DNA of 64,000 nt from Agreia sp. COWG (GCF_904528075.1 NZ_LR882035.1:1550001-1614000); one strand, 5' to 3'. Numbered from the stretch's first letter, positions 50,810 through 60,779 are shown. The notes: generated from the sequence alone by a model not told the origin. Numbers and translations: made by a program.

Positions 50810-51709
50810 ATGAGCGTTGACGTCGACCCGTCGGACGCATTCGCCGCATTCGCGCATCCCGAACGCCTTGTCAGCACCGAGTGGCTGCAATCGCACCTGG
50901 GCGTGCCAGGCCTCGTTGTCGTGGAGTCCGACGAAGATGTGCTGCTCTACGAGACCGGCCACCTCCCGGGGGCCGTCAAGATCGACTGGCACACCGATCT
51001 CAACGATCCCGTGGTGAGGGACTACATCGACGGCGAGGCCTTCGCTTTGCTCGCCGGGTCTCGGGGCATCGACCGCGACAGCACTGTGGTGATTTACGGC
51101 GACAAGAACAACTGGTGGGCGGCCTATGCGCTGTGGGTCTTCACCCTTTTCGGTCACAGCGATGTGCGCCTTCTCGACGGGGGCAGGGACAAGTGGATCG
51201 CCGAGGGGCGGCCCGTCACGACAGAGGAGCCCGCGGTCTCGATCGCGTCGTACCCCGTCGTCGAGCGTCGAGACGACGCCATCCGGGCGTTCAAAGACGA
51301 CGTGCTCGCCCACCTGGGCAAGCCACTCGTCGACGTCCGCTCCCCCGAGGAGTACTCGGGTCAGCGGACCACCGCACCGGCGTACCCCGACGAGGGAGCG
51401 CTGCGCGCCGGTCACATCCCGGGCGCGCAGAGCGTGCCGTGGGGACGCGCCGCGGCGGAGGACGGCACGTTCCGACCGCTCGACGAGCTCAACGAGATCT
51501 ACCGCAAGGGAGCTGGTCTCACCGACGGCGACGAGATCATCGCCTACTGCCGCATCGGCGAGCGGTCGAGTCACACCTGGTTCGTGCTCACCCACCTACT
51601 CGGCTTCGATTCGGTGCGCAACTACGACGGATCGTGGACGGAGTGGGGCAGCGCCGTTCGCGTGCCCATCGTCACGGGCACCGCCCCCGGCGAAGTCGCC
51701 GCACGGTAG
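50810..51709 (+). CDS. Thiosulfate sulfurtransferase (tandem rhodanese)
   Basis: 299 aa, two rhodanese domains. The N-terminal domain (about 15-135) is inactive-like; the C-terminal domain holds the active Cys247 in [16 protein letters not shown], very close to the mycobacterial CysA type. [12 protein letters not shown] and [11 protein letters not shown] are usual rhodanese signatures. GCAGGAGG precedes the ATG. It is paired with sufE, 16 bases downstream, so a sulfur-delivery role is likely. Confidence 0.94.
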   Translation: MSVDVDPSDAFAAFAHPERLVSTEWLQSHLGVPGLVVVESDEDVLLYETGHLPGAVKIDWHTDLNDPVVRDYIDGEAFALLAGSRGIDRDSTVVIYGDKNNWWAAYALWVFTLFGHSDVRLLDGGRDKWIAEGRPVTTEEPAVSIASYPVVERRDDAIRAFKDDVLAHLGKPLVDVRSPEEYSGQRTTAPAYPDEGALRAGHIPGAQSVPWGRAAAEDGTFRPLDELNEIYRKGAGLTDGDEIIAYCRIGERSSHTWFVLTHLLGFDSVRNYDGSWTEWGSAVRVPIVTGTAPGEVAAR

Positions 51710-51725
51710 GCGATAAATTTGTCCC

Positions 51726-52232
51726 ATGCCTACGCCTGAACTGCCATCGGCCCTTGCGGAGATCCGCGACGACTTTCTCGCGCTCGAGGTGAAGGAACGG
51801 CTTCAGCTTCTGCTCGAATTCTCTCAGGAGCTGCCGGGCCTGCCCGAGCGCTACGCGGAGCACCCCGACCTCTTCGAGAGGGTCGAGGAGTGCCAGTCGC
51901 CGGTGTACATCTTCGTGGAGATCGACGATCAGGCCAGCGTGCACCTCTTCGCGACCGCGCCGGAGCAGGCGCCGACCACTCGGGGCTTCGCGTCGATCCT
52001 CGCTCAGGGAATCGAGGGCCTCACGGCCAGCGAGGTCCTCGAGGTTCCCGACGACTATCCGAGCATGCTCGGACTCACGGTGGCGGTGTCTCCCCTGCGA
52101 ATCCGGGGAATGACGGCCATGCTCGCGCGCATCAAGCGCCAGGTGCGCGCGAGCGCGACCGTGACGACCGAGCCAGCTGTGGCTGAGCCAGACACGGCCG
52201 AACCCGTCACAGCGCCGACAGCCACGACCTGA
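51726..52232 (+). CDS. sufE: SufE-family cysteine desulfuration protein
   Basis: 168 aa. The active Cys56 lies in RVEECQSPVYIFVEI, and LQLLLEFSQELPGLPERY and GIEGLTASEVLEVPDDY fit the SufE fold. The last 25 residues are Thr/Ala/Pro-rich. SufE accepts persulfide sulfur, normally from SufS; here it is next to a sulfurtransferase with no sufS. TAAATT 7 bases before the ATG could be a -10 box for a leaderless message. Its end overlaps the convergent hydrolase by 26 bases. Confidence 0.9.
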   Translation: MPTPELPSALAEIRDDFLALEVKERLQLLLEFSQELPGLPERYAEHPDLFERVEECQSPVYIFVEIDDQASVHLFATAPEQAPTTRGFASILAQGIEGLTASEVLEVPDDYPSMLGLTVAVSPLRIRGMTAMLARIKRQVRASATVTTEPAVAEPDTAEPVTAPTATT

Positions 52233-53382
52233 TCGAGTCGGTCCAGCGCTCGGGGTCGTAGTTCCAGAGCTTCGTGTGCCTGGCGACCGAGAAGGGCACG
52301 AAGGTCACGATGTCGGGTCGCATCTCGGCCAGCGCTCGGCTGGAGACGCTCGAGACGTAGCCGTCGTCGTCGCTGTGCAGCAGCAGCGTCTTCTTCTCGA
52401 GATCGCCGCTGCGGGCCACGAAGTCGAGCCGGTCGAGATCGACGGATGCCTCGAGCCCCGTCGCAATGCCGCCCCAGCCGTGCGACAGCGTGGCGAGTGC
52501 GGCCTCCTGAACGGGTGTCGGGATGCGCATCTGCGCACTGCGATAGCGCAAGGTCTCGTGCCAGTCGATCACGGGGGAATCGAGCACGATGCCGGCGACG
52601 ATGCCGGCGAGTGGCGATCGCGTGGCCAATTGCAGCACGGTCGCGCCGCCCATGGACCAGCCCATCAAAACGACGGAGGTGGCGCCATGCTCGACCGCAT
52701 ACGCCAGGGCGCGCTCGACGTCCTCCCACTCCGTGTCACCCAGGCGGAATCGGCCGTCCGGGCTGCGGGGCGCATCGCCGTCGTTGCGATATGACACGAG
52801 AAGAGACGTGTAGCCGCTCTCCCTGAAGACCCGGGTAGCCCTGAGCGTCTCGCTGCGGCGCACCGCCCTGCCGTGCACCTGGATGACCCAACGCGTCGAT
52901 TCCGGATCTTCCGCCGGGATCAGCCAGGCCGGGGCTCCGCCAAGGGGTGTGTCTATGACCACGTCGCGGAACCCGAAGCCGAACTCGCGAGGGTGCAGAA
53001 AGAACCATCCGCTGATTCGGCCCGTTCGAGCCCTCTCGATGTCCCCGAAGTCGATCGAGAGAAGCGCCCTGGTGACGACACCCTCTGCGACGGAGACGAT
53101 TTCGCCCACGCGGGCATGTCCGCCGTCACGGTCGAACCAGAGACTGTAGCGGCCGGGAAGAAGCGTGTCGGCGGTCGCTCGGAGCGACACCGTGCCGGCC
53201 GCGGTGTCGACGCCGAGGATGTCCACGTCTTGCGTCGACTGCCGAGGCGGAACGACCACCGATCGGGAGACGAGCGCGGTGAGTACGGCACCTGCGGCGG
53301 CCGTGAGGGCTGCCAGGCTTCCCAGCGCGATCGTTGCGATCACCCACGCCGGAACGGGTGGGTCGGTGTCGTTCTTGGTCAC
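52207..53382 (-). CDS. Membrane-anchored alpha/beta hydrolase
   Basis: 391 aa. There is one transmembrane helix at about 10-36 (PAWVIATIALGSLAALTAAAGAVLTALV), then a beta-rich N-domain of about 130 residues. The hydrolase domain has nucleophile elbow GWSMGGATVLQLA (Ser near 245), HSDDDGYVS carrying the acid, and the His in ARHTKLWN. It resembles lipase/peptidase-like S9 or DUF1100 hydrolases facing outside the cell. Substrate unknown. Confidence 0.85.
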   Translation of the reverse strand: MTKNDTDPPVPAWVIATIALGSLAALTAAAGAVLTALVSRSVVVPPRQSTQDVDILGVDTAAGTVSLRATADTLLPGRYSLWFDRDGGHARVGEIVSVAEGVVTRALLSIDFGDIERARTGRISGWFFLHPREFGFGFRDVVIDTPLGGAPAWLIPAEDPESTRWVIQVHGRAVRRSETLRATRVFRESGYTSLLVSYRNDGDAPRSPDGRFRLGDTEWEDVERALAYAVEHGATSVVLMGWSMGGATVLQLATRSPLAGIVAGIVLDSPVIDWHETLRYRSAQMRIPTPVQEAALATLSHGWGGIATGLEASVDLDRLDFVARSGDLEKKTLLLHSDDDGYVSSVSSRALAEMRPDIVTFVPFSVARHTKLWNYDPERWTDSIRSWLSAL

Positions 53383-53491
53383 AGATCCTCATTTCGACGA
53401 AGGGGCGAGCCTCTGGCCGCCCGCCGTTCGAGGAGATCGGCTACCGGCGTGCCTACGGCGTTCAGCTTGCCGGAAACTCTAGTCTGCAGAC

Positions 53492-54088
53492 GTGTCAGAC
53501 TCTTCCCACGCTTCCGAGCTCCCAGCCGCCTTTGCGGCAGCCGTTCGGGCCGTCCATGCGGCGGTGACCCGACCGGAGCTCGTGATGAGCGAGATCGCCT
53601 CCCCCGGTAATCTCGCCCCCTACTCGCTGGCTCTGGCCGCGGATGTGAATCCAGAGAGACACGGTGCAGACTCCGAGCTCGGAACGGGCCGGTTCATCCT
53701 GCTCTACGACGCCGACGAGCCGGAGGCATGGGGCGGAGCCTTCCGAGTCGTGTGCTTTGCGCAGGCTCCCCTCGAAACCGATATCGGGCTCGACCCGTTT
53801 TTGGCCGACGTGACGTGGTCCTGGCTCGTCGACGCCCTCGACACGCGGGGTGCGCGGTACTCCGCGGCATCCGGTACCGCGACGAAGATCATCTCCAGCG
53901 GATTCGGCGAGCTGAGCTCGCAGGGTGACGGTGCCCAGATCGAGCTGCGTGCGTCGTGGACTCCCGACGATTCCGACGTGACCGCTCATGTGGAAGGCTG
54001 GGGAGAGTTGCTCTGCATGCTCGCCGGTCTCCCTCCGGCCGTCGATGGAGTCACCCAATTGAATGCGAGGCGCTTCGGGCGTGACTGA
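53492..54088 (+). CDS. DUF3000 family protein
   Basis: 198 aa from GTG 53492. Family signature: AAFAAAVRAVHAAVTRPELVMSEIASP, then LGTGRFILLYDADEPEAWGGAFRVVCFAQAPLETDIG and WGELLCMLAGLPP. The order DUF3000-rnd is widespread in actinobacteria; function unknown. A TAGTCT box 7 bases before the GTG suggests a leaderless transcript. Overlaps the RNase D start by 8 bases. Confidence 0.92.
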   Translation: MSDSSHASELPAAFAAAVRAVHAAVTRPELVMSEIASPGNLAPYSLALAADVNPERHGADSELGTGRFILLYDADEPEAWGGAFRVVCFAQAPLETDIGLDPFLADVTWSWLVDALDTRGARYSAASGTATKIISSGFGELSSQGDGAQIELRASWTPDDSDVTAHVEGWGELLCMLAGLPPAVDGVTQLNARRFGRD

Positions 54089-55328
54089 TGATTCCCTGAC
54101 CACCCCGACGTCCGACGATTCGACTCCGCGGTCGCACTCACGAGAGGTGATCGACACGCGGGAGGCCTACCTCGAGGCCGTCGAGAAGATCACCGCCGGG
54201 TATGGGCCCATAGCCGTGGATGCCGAGCGGGCCTCGGGCTTCAAGTTCTCGCAGCGGGCCTACCTCATCCAGCTCTACCGCCGAGGTTCCGGCAGCTTTC
54301 TCTTCGACCCGCCGGCGATCGGATCGTTCTCGGAGTTGAACGACGCGATCGCATCGCAGGAGTGGATCCTGCATGCGGCCAGCCAGGATCTCGCCTGCCT
54401 CCGCGAAGTCGGACTCGACCCGAAGGTGATCTTCGACACCGAGCTCGCTGCACGGCTACTCGGAATCCCCCGGGTGGGCCTCGGCAGCGTCGTCGAGGAG
54501 TTCCTCGGCATCCACCTCAAGAAGGAGCACTCGGCGGCCGACTGGTCTAGGCGACCGCTTCCCGAGTCCTGGCTGGAGTACGCCGCCCTCGACGTCGAGC
54601 TGCTGCCCGACCTGAGAGACAAGCTGGCCGAGCTGCTCATCGAGAATTCGAAGGCCGTGATTGCCGCGCAGGAGTTCGAGGCGACCAGGGCGAAGGAGCC
54701 GAAGCCTGCGGCCGCCGAGCCGTGGCGTCGCTTGACGGGCGTGCACTCTCTTCGAAACCCCCGAAACGTCGCTGTGGCGCGTGAGCTCTGGTACGCGAGG
54801 GATGCCCTGGCGCGTGAGCAGGACGTCTCCCCCGGCCGCCTCGTGCCGGATGCCAGCCTCGTCGCAGCCGCCCGGGTTCTGCCGGAAAGCAAACGAGACC
54901 TCGTGAACATGCGCGAGTTCTCTGGTCGCGCCTCGCGCACCGAGATCGACCGATGGTGGGCCGCCCTCGAGGCGGGCAGGGCGGTGACTGAACTGCCGGT
55001 GAACCGTCGCAGCGAAGACACTCTTCCGCCACCTCGCAGCTGGGCCGATCGCAACCCCGAGGCCGACGCCCGCTTGAAGGCGGCACGGGCCGCTCTTGCA
55101 GAACTGTCGGAGTTCGTGAATATTCCGGTGGAGAATCTGCTCACCCCCGAGATTCTGCGGCGGGTGTCGTGGACTCCTCCCACCGAGTCGACGGCAGGCG
55201 TGGTCGGCTCGACGCTCGCCGGGCTCGGCGCTCGACCCTGGCAGGTTGAACTAACTGCACAGCCGATCGCCCAAGCCTTTGTGGATGCCCACCAAAGCCT
55301 CGAGAACGACTCCGACGCCTCGTCGTAG
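54081..55328 (+). CDS. rnd: Ribonuclease D
   Basis: 415 aa from GTG 54081. It is a DEDD-type 3'-5' exonuclease: IAVDAERASGF (Asp, Glu), HAASQDLACL (Asp), and EYAALDVELLPDL (Tyr, Asp) give the four acids. An HRDC domain (VARELWYARDALAREQDVSPGRLVPD) follows near 230-300. It trims tRNA and other stable RNA 3' ends. Confidence 0.94.
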   Translation: MTDDSLTTPTSDDSTPRSHSREVIDTREAYLEAVEKITAGYGPIAVDAERASGFKFSQRAYLIQLYRRGSGSFLFDPPAIGSFSELNDAIASQEWILHAASQDLACLREVGLDPKVIFDTELAARLLGIPRVGLGSVVEEFLGIHLKKEHSAADWSRRPLPESWLEYAALDVELLPDLRDKLAELLIENSKAVIAAQEFEATRAKEPKPAAAEPWRRLTGVHSLRNPRNVAVARELWYARDALAREQDVSPGRLVPDASLVAAARVLPESKRDLVNMREFSGRASRTEIDRWWAALEAGRAVTELPVNRRSEDTLPPPRSWADRNPEADARLKAARAALAELSEFVNIPVENLLTPEILRRVSWTPPTESTAGVVGSTLAGLGARPWQVELTAQPIAQAFVDAHQSLENDSDASS

Positions 55329-55340
55329 GAAGAGTCAAAG

Positions 55341-55373
55341 GATTTCGGAGCCCGAAATCGCCCCGCCTAGGAT
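55341..55373 (+). promoter_or_regulatory. Promoter and palindromic operator in front of fadA-fadB
   Basis: GATTTCGG-AGC-CCGAAATC (55341-55359) is a perfect palindrome with 8-base arms. It covers a weak -35 box TTCGGA (55344-55349), which is 18 bases from TAGGAT (55368-55373). The geometry is that of a repressor operator, plausibly a TetR-type fatty-acid regulator, none of which is in the window. Confidence 0.55.
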
Positions 55374-55403
55374 CATCACGGTTTTCAATCAGGAGGAGGC
55401 ACT

Positions 55404-56615
55404 GTGGCCGAAATAGCTGAAGTCGTATTCGTGGACGGCGTGCGTACGCCCTTCGGGCGTGCGGGCGAAAAGGGCATGTACTGGCAGACGAGGGCCGACG
55501 ATCTCGTCGTGAAGGCCATCATCGGACTGCTCGAGCGCAATCCGCAGGTTCCGAAGGAACGCATAGACGAGGTGGCCATCGCCGCCACTACCCAGCAGGG
55601 AGACCAGGGGCTCACGCTCGGACGAACGGCCGCACTTCTGGCCGGTCTGCCGAAATCGGTTCCCGGGTTCGCGATCGACCGCATGTGTGCGGGCGCGATG
55701 ACGAGTGTCACTGCGCTCGGCAGCGGCATCGGATTCGGCGCCTACGATCTGGCCATCGCGGGCGGCGTCGAGCACATGGGGCGCCACCCCATGGGATTCA
55801 ACGCGGATCCGAACCCCCGATTCATGGCTGAGAAGCTCGTGTCGGAAGAGGCCCTGAACATGGGATCGACCGCTGAGCGCATCCATGACCGCTTCCCGCA
55901 GCTCACGAAACAGCGCAGCGACCGCTACGCCCTTCGTAGCCAGCAGAAGGTGGCAGCGGCCTACGAGGCCGGCAAGATCCAGCCCGATCTCATCCCGGTG
56001 GCCACCCGCAACGCCACCGGATGGGGCCTCGCCACGCGCGATGAGGCCCCTCGCCCTGAGACGACCATGGAGGGCCTGGCCGGTCTCCGCACCCCGTTCC
56101 GACCGCACGGTCGTGTGACGGCGGGAAACTCGTCGGGTCTGAACGACGGCGCGACCGCGTGCCTGCTGGCGAGCGGCGCGACAGCCAAGGAGCTTGGTCT
56201 CTCGACCAAGATGACGATGGTCAGTTTCGCCTTCGCCGGCGTCGAACCGGAGATCATGGGAATCGGGCCGGTTCCCTCCACCGAGAAGGCGCTCCGCAAG
56301 GCGGGCCTCGCTATCACCGACGTCGGTCTCTTCGAACTCAACGAGGCGTTCGCCGTGCAGGTGCTCTCCTTCCTCGACCACTTCGGCATCGATGATGACG
56401 ATCCGAGGGTCAACGAGTACGGCGGCGCGATCGCCATCGGCCACCCGCTCGCGTCCTCCGGCGTTCGCCTCATGAACCAGCTCGCGCGGCAGTTCGAGGA
56501 GCACCCGGAGGTGCGTTATGGCCTCACGGCCATGTGCGTCGGACTCGGCCAGGGCGGCACCGTGATCTGGGAGAACCCCCACTACAACAAGAAGGCGAAG
56601 GCGGCGAAGCGATGA
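55404..56615 (+). CDS. fadA: Acetyl-CoA acyltransferase (3-ketoacyl-CoA thiolase)
   Basis: 403 aa from GTG 55404 with AGGAGGAGG upstream. Active residues: Cys in IDRMCAGAMTS (near 91), NEAFAVQ, His in IAIGHPLASSGVRL, and Cys in AMCVGLGQGGTVIWE. It carries out the thiolytic last step of beta-oxidation. It overlaps fadB (ATGA), forming the usual multi-enzyme pair. Confidence 0.95.
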   Translation: MAEIAEVVFVDGVRTPFGRAGEKGMYWQTRADDLVVKAIIGLLERNPQVPKERIDEVAIAATTQQGDQGLTLGRTAALLAGLPKSVPGFAIDRMCAGAMTSVTALGSGIGFGAYDLAIAGGVEHMGRHPMGFNADPNPRFMAEKLVSEEALNMGSTAERIHDRFPQLTKQRSDRYALRSQQKVAAAYEAGKIQPDLIPVATRNATGWGLATRDEAPRPETTMEGLAGLRTPFRPHGRVTAGNSSGLNDGATACLLASGATAKELGLSTKMTMVSFAFAGVEPEIMGIGPVPSTEKALRKAGLAITDVGLFELNEAFAVQVLSFLDHFGIDDDDPRVNEYGGAIAIGHPLASSGVRLMNQLARQFEEHPEVRYGLTAMCVGLGQGGTVIWENPHYNKKAKAAKR

Positions 56616-58756
56616 CCGACTACTCCACCATCGATTTCTCGACACTGACCGAGCTGTCGGCCGACGAGGTCGTGACACACTCCTACGTGCGCGATATCCC
56701 CTTGCCTAGCGGCAACGTTCTCGCCCTCGTCACCATCGACAACGATAGGGACCACACTCGGCCGTCCACACTCGGACCGCTCTCCCTCATGGAGTACGGA
56801 GCGGCGCTCGACGCACTCGCCGTGCGCGCGAAGGCCGGAGAGATCCAGGCTGTCGCCGTCACGGGAAAGCCCTACATCCTCGCGGCGGGCGCGGACCTGT
56901 CCAAGGTCAGCGACATCCCCAACCGCGAGTTGGCAAAGCAGATGGCCCAATTGGGTCACTACGTGTTCGGCAAGATGAAGAGCACCGGCGTACCCTCGTT
57001 TGCCTTCATCAATGGTCTCGCCCTCGGAGGAGGAGTCGAGATCGCCCTTGCGGCGGACTACCGAACCATCGATTCGTCGATCGCAGCCCTGGCCTTGCCC
57101 GAGGTCTTTCTCGGCATCATTCCCGGCTGGGGTGGCGCCTATCTGCTGCCGAACCTCATTGGCATCGAGAACGCGCTGAAGGTCGTCGTCGAGAACCCGC
57201 TGAAAAACAACCGCACCCTGAAGGGGCAGCAGGCGTTCGACCTCGGAATCGCCGACGCCATCTTCGATCCGGCGTCGTACCTTGAGGACTCGCTTCGTTG
57301 GGCCGATGGAGTACTCACCGGCGCCATCACCGTGAAGCGTCCGAACGAGCCTGGCAAGATCGAGCGCATGGTCAAGTGGGATGCGGCCATCGGCATCGCG
57401 CGCAAGATGCTCGAGTCGCGCATCGGAACGGTTGCCAAGTCGCCCTACGCCGCCCTCGAGCTGCTGAGGGCCGCAAAATCGGGCACGGCCGAGGAGGGTT
57501 TTGCCAGAGAAGACGAGGCTCTGGCCGACCTGATCGCTGGCGATCAGTTCCGCGCGAGCATCTATGCCTTCAACCTCGTGCAGAAGCGCGCCAAGCGTCC
57601 GGCGGGCGCACCGGACAAGGCCGTGGCGAAGCAGGTCACGAAGGTCGGCGTCATCGGAGCCGGCCTCATGGCGAGTCAGTTCGCCCTGCTGTTCGTTCGC
57701 CGCCTGCGGGTTCCCGTCGTCATCACCGACCTCGACCAGGCCCGTGTCGACAAGGGTCTCGCCTACATCCGCGACGAGATCGCCGCTCTCGAAAACAAGG
57801 GCCGCATCTCGGCCGACGAAGCGAACAGGCTCAGTGCCCTGGTCTCAGGCACAACCGACAAGGCGGACTTCGCCGACGCCGACTGGGTCATCGAGGCCGT
57901 GTTCGAGGAGCTCGGCGTCAAGCAGGAGGTCTTCGCGGACGTCGAGAAGTATATTTCCGACACGGCGGTGCTTGCCACGAATACGTCTTCCCTCTCGGTC
58001 GAGCAGATCGGGGCGAAGCTCGCCCACCCGGAGAGGCTTGTCGGCTTCCACTTCTTCAACCCCGTGGCTGTCATGCCCCTCATCGAGGTGGTCAACACCC
58101 CGGCGACCGACGAGGCGACGTTGAGCACCGCCATGGTGGTCGCGTCTAAGCTGCGGAAGAACGCGGTGATCACCCGAGACACGCCGGGATTCGTCGTGAA
58201 CCGCATCCTGGCCAAGCTTCTCGGCGAGGCCATGCACGCGGTCGACACGGGAACACCGTTCCAGGTGGTCGACGATGCTCTCAAGCCCTTCGGCCTACCG
58301 ATGACACCCTTCGAGCTTCTCGAGCTCGTCGGTCTCAAGGTCGGGGCGCACGTGCTCGACACCCACCACAGCGCGTTCCCTGACCGGTTCTTCGAGAGTC
58401 GCAACCTGCACGCGCTCGCCGAGCACGGGAAGATCTTTGATCGTGACGCCAAAGGCAAGATCAAGGGCTTCGACAAGACCGCGGTGAAGATCGTCGCCGA
58501 GGGTGGCCCCGGAGGCACGGCCCTGACCGAGGCGCAGTTGCTTCGACGGGTCGAAGACGGGCTCGCCGACGAGATCAAGCGGATGCTCGACGACGACGTG
58601 GTCCATGCCGCGGAGGACATCGATCTGTGCCTGATCCTTGGCGCAGGCTATCCGTTCCAGATGGGTGGAGCGACGCCGTACCTCGACAGGGTCGGAGCCA
58701 GCGAGCGGGCGTTCGGCGACACCTTCCACCACCCACCGATCCGCGGCACAGAGTAA
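56612..58756 (+). CDS. fadB: Fatty oxidation alpha subunit: enoyl-CoA hydratase/3-hydroxyacyl-CoA dehydrogenase
   Basis: 714 aa from ATG 56612. The crotonase part (about 1-300) has ILAAGADLSKVSD, FINGLALGGGVEIALAADYR and the catalytic Glu in LPEVFLGIIPGWGGA. The NAD-binding part has VGVIGAGLMASQFALLFV, NTSSLSVEQI, and the catalytic His in LVGFHFFNPVAVMPLIEVV; the C-terminal dimer domain follows with TPGFVVNRIL. Hydrates enoyl-CoA and oxidises the hydroxyacyl product before FadA acts. Confidence 0.95.
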   Translation: MTDYSTIDFSTLTELSADEVVTHSYVRDIPLPSGNVLALVTIDNDRDHTRPSTLGPLSLMEYGAALDALAVRAKAGEIQAVAVTGKPYILAAGADLSKVSDIPNRELAKQMAQLGHYVFGKMKSTGVPSFAFINGLALGGGVEIALAADYRTIDSSIAALALPEVFLGIIPGWGGAYLLPNLIGIENALKVVVENPLKNNRTLKGQQAFDLGIADAIFDPASYLEDSLRWADGVLTGAITVKRPNEPGKIERMVKWDAAIGIARKMLESRIGTVAKSPYAALELLRAAKSGTAEEGFAREDEALADLIAGDQFRASIYAFNLVQKRAKRPAGAPDKAVAKQVTKVGVIGAGLMASQFALLFVRRLRVPVVITDLDQARVDKGLAYIRDEIAALENKGRISADEANRLSALVSGTTDKADFADADWVIEAVFEELGVKQEVFADVEKYISDTAVLATNTSSLSVEQIGAKLAHPERLVGFHFFNPVAVMPLIEVVNTPATDEATLSTAMVVASKLRKNAVITRDTPGFVVNRILAKLLGEAMHAVDTGTPFQVVDDALKPFGLPMTPFELLELVGLKVGAHVLDTHHSAFPDRFFESRNLHALAEHGKIFDRDAKGKIKGFDKTAVKIVAEGGPGGTALTEAQLLRRVEDGLADEIKRMLDDDVVHAAEDIDLCLILGAGYPFQMGGATPYLDRVGASERAFGDTFHHPPIRGTE

Positions 58757-58841
58757 GCGTTGCGAGCCAGGTTCGCACACAGGGAGAACACCCTCTTCGT
58801 CCCGACGTGCGGGCCTGGCCGGTCCCGCTGACTACGGGTGA

Positions 58842-60779
58842 TCAGCGCGAGAGCCTGCGCTCCTCTTCGCTGTTACCTTCCAGGGGACGAGCGATCGGGA
58901 TCTTGCTTCCGAGAACCTGGGCGACGACATCTCGTGCGATGCGCTGCGGCGTGAGGCCGACCCTCTCGAGGATCTGCGCGCGATCGGCGTGATCGAGGAA
59001 CTCGTCCGGTAGGCCGAGCTCGGTGACGGCGGTGTCGATTCCCGCCTCTCGCAGATCCTGTCGGATGCGCGTGCCGATGCCGCCGACACGAATGCCATCC
59101 TCGATCGAGATCAGGATGCGGTGCTCTGCCGCAAGGTCCAACACGCTTCGAGGAACGGGTACCACCCAGCGCGGGTCGACGACCGTCGCTCCGATGCCCT
59201 GCGCCGCGAGGCGTTCGGCCACCTCCAGTCCGGTTCGCGCCATGGGGCCGACCGTCACGATGAGCACGTCTTTGCGTTCGTGCTCGGCGAGCACGTCGAC
59301 GCCGTCGTCGAGCCGGCGAACGGCAGGTATTGCCTCCCCTACGCTGCCCTTGGGGAAACGCACGACGGTGGGGCCGTCCGATACGGACACGGCCTCCGCC
59401 AGCTCCTCGCGCAGGCGATCGGCGTCTCGGGGTGCGCTCAGTCGGATGTTCGGAACGACCTGCAGGATGGCGAGATCCCACATGCCATGGTGGCTGGGAC
59501 CATCCGGACCTGTGACGCCGGCCCTGTCGAGGACGAAGGTCACGCCGGCTCTATGAAGCGCGACATCCATCAGCACCTGGTCGAACGCGCGGTTGATGAA
59601 CGTCGCGTAGACGGCGACCACGGGGTGCAGACCACCGAACGCGAGTCCGGCCGCACTGGTCACGGCGTGCTGCTCGGCGATGCCCACGTCGAACACCCGG
59701 GAGGGAAAGCGTTCCGCGAGCTTGTGCAGGCCGGTCGGACGCAGCATCGCCGCGGTGATACCCACCAGTGTCGGATCCTTCTCGGCCAGCGCCACGATCT
59801 CGTCGCTGAACACGCCCGTCCAAGAGGGCGCGCTCGGACCGCCGAGCGCCTCCCCCGTCTCGGGATCTATCTGGCCTACGGCGTGGAACTGGTCGGCGAC
59901 ATCCGCCATGGCCGGCTCGTAGCCGCGACCCTTCTCGGTGATGGCGTGCACGATCACGGGCTGCGCATAGCGCTTCGCCTGCAGCAGTGCCTCCTCCATC
60001 GCCTGCTGGTCGTGGCCGTGGATCGGACCGATGTACTTGATGTCGAGATTGGAGTACAGCGCCTCGTTGTTGGTGAAGCGGCTCAGAAAGCCGTGAGTGC
60101 CGCCGCGGATTCCCCGGTAGATCGCCCTGCCCGGTCCGCCAAGGTGGTCGAACAACTGCCGTGATGACTGGTGCAGATTGCGGTACTTCGTATTGGTGCG
60201 CACGGAGTTGAGATAGCGCGCCATGCCGCCGATGGTGGGCGCGTACGACCGACCGTTGTCGTTGACGACGATGACGAGCTTCCTGGTGTTGTCGTCACTG
60301 ATGTTGTTCAGCGCCTCCCAGGTCATGCCACCGGTCAGGGCGCCGTCGCCCACCACGGCGATCACGTGCCTGTCGGTCTGGCCCGTCATCTCGAAGGCCC
60401 GGGAGATGCCGTCGGCCCACGAGAGCGAGCTCGAGGCGTGCGAGCTCTCAACGACGTCGTGAACACTCTCCGATCTCTGCGGGTAGCCCGCGAGCCCTCC
60501 CTGCTGTCGCAGGTGCGAGAAGTCCTGCCGGCCGGTGAGGAGCTTGTGCACGTAGCTCTGGTGCCCCGTGTCGAAGACGATGGCGTCTTGCGGCGAGTGG
60601 AAGACGCGGTGAATGGCGAGGGTCGTCTCGACGACGCCGAGGTTCGGTCCGAGGTGGCCACCCGTCTTCGAGACTTCGGCGACGAGGAACTGCCGGATCT
60701 CTGCCGCGAGCTGCAGCATCTGTTCGTGGCTCAGGCCGTCGAGGTCGCGCGGACCGGAGATGTTCTCGAGCAGACTCAT
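58842..60779 (-). CDS. dxs: 1-deoxy-D-xylulose-5-phosphate synthase
   Basis: 645 aa from ATG 60779, with MSLLENISGPRDL the typical start and GGAAGG about 9 bases upstream. TPP enzyme: ISKTGGH-like VSKTGGHLGPNLGVVE, VVGDGALTGGMTWEALNN (TPP motif), and GIAEQHAVTSAAGLA in the pyrimidine domain. First step of the MEP isoprenoid pathway. It converges with fadB; the 85-bp gap holds no clear terminator. Confidence 0.96.
   Translation of the reverse strand: MSLLENISGPRDLDGLSHEQMLQLAAEIRQFLVAEVSKTGGHLGPNLGVVETTLAIHRVFHSPQDAIVFDTGHQSYVHKLLTGRQDFSHLRQQGGLAGYPQRSESVHDVVESSHASSSLSWADGISRAFEMTGQTDRHVIAVVGDGALTGGMTWEALNNISDDNTRKLVIVVNDNGRSYAPTIGGMARYLNSVRTNTKYRNLHQSSRQLFDHLGGPGRAIYRGIRGGTHGFLSRFTNNEALYSNLDIKYIGPIHGHDQQAMEEALLQAKRYAQPVIVHAITEKGRGYEPAMADVADQFHAVGQIDPETGEALGGPSAPSWTGVFSDEIVALAEKDPTLVGITAAMLRPTGLHKLAERFPSRVFDVGIAEQHAVTSAAGLAFGGLHPVVAVYATFINRAFDQVLMDVALHRAGVTFVLDRAGVTGPDGPSHHGMWDLAILQVVPNIRLSAPRDADRLREELAEAVSVSDGPTVVRFPKGSVGEAIPAVRRLDDGVDVLAEHERKDVLIVTVGPMARTGLEVAERLAAQGIGATVVDPRWVVPVPRSVLDLAAEHRILISIEDGIRVGGIGTRIRQDLREAGIDTAVTELGLPDEFLDHADRAQILERVGLTPQRIARDVVAQVLGSKIPIARPLEGNSEEERRLSR

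Noticed and set aside
49514..51595. A 693-codon minus-strand frame covering zapE and the rhodanese gene
   Set aside because: It overlaps two well-supported genes in other frames, is extremely Arg-rich, and has no recognisable domain.
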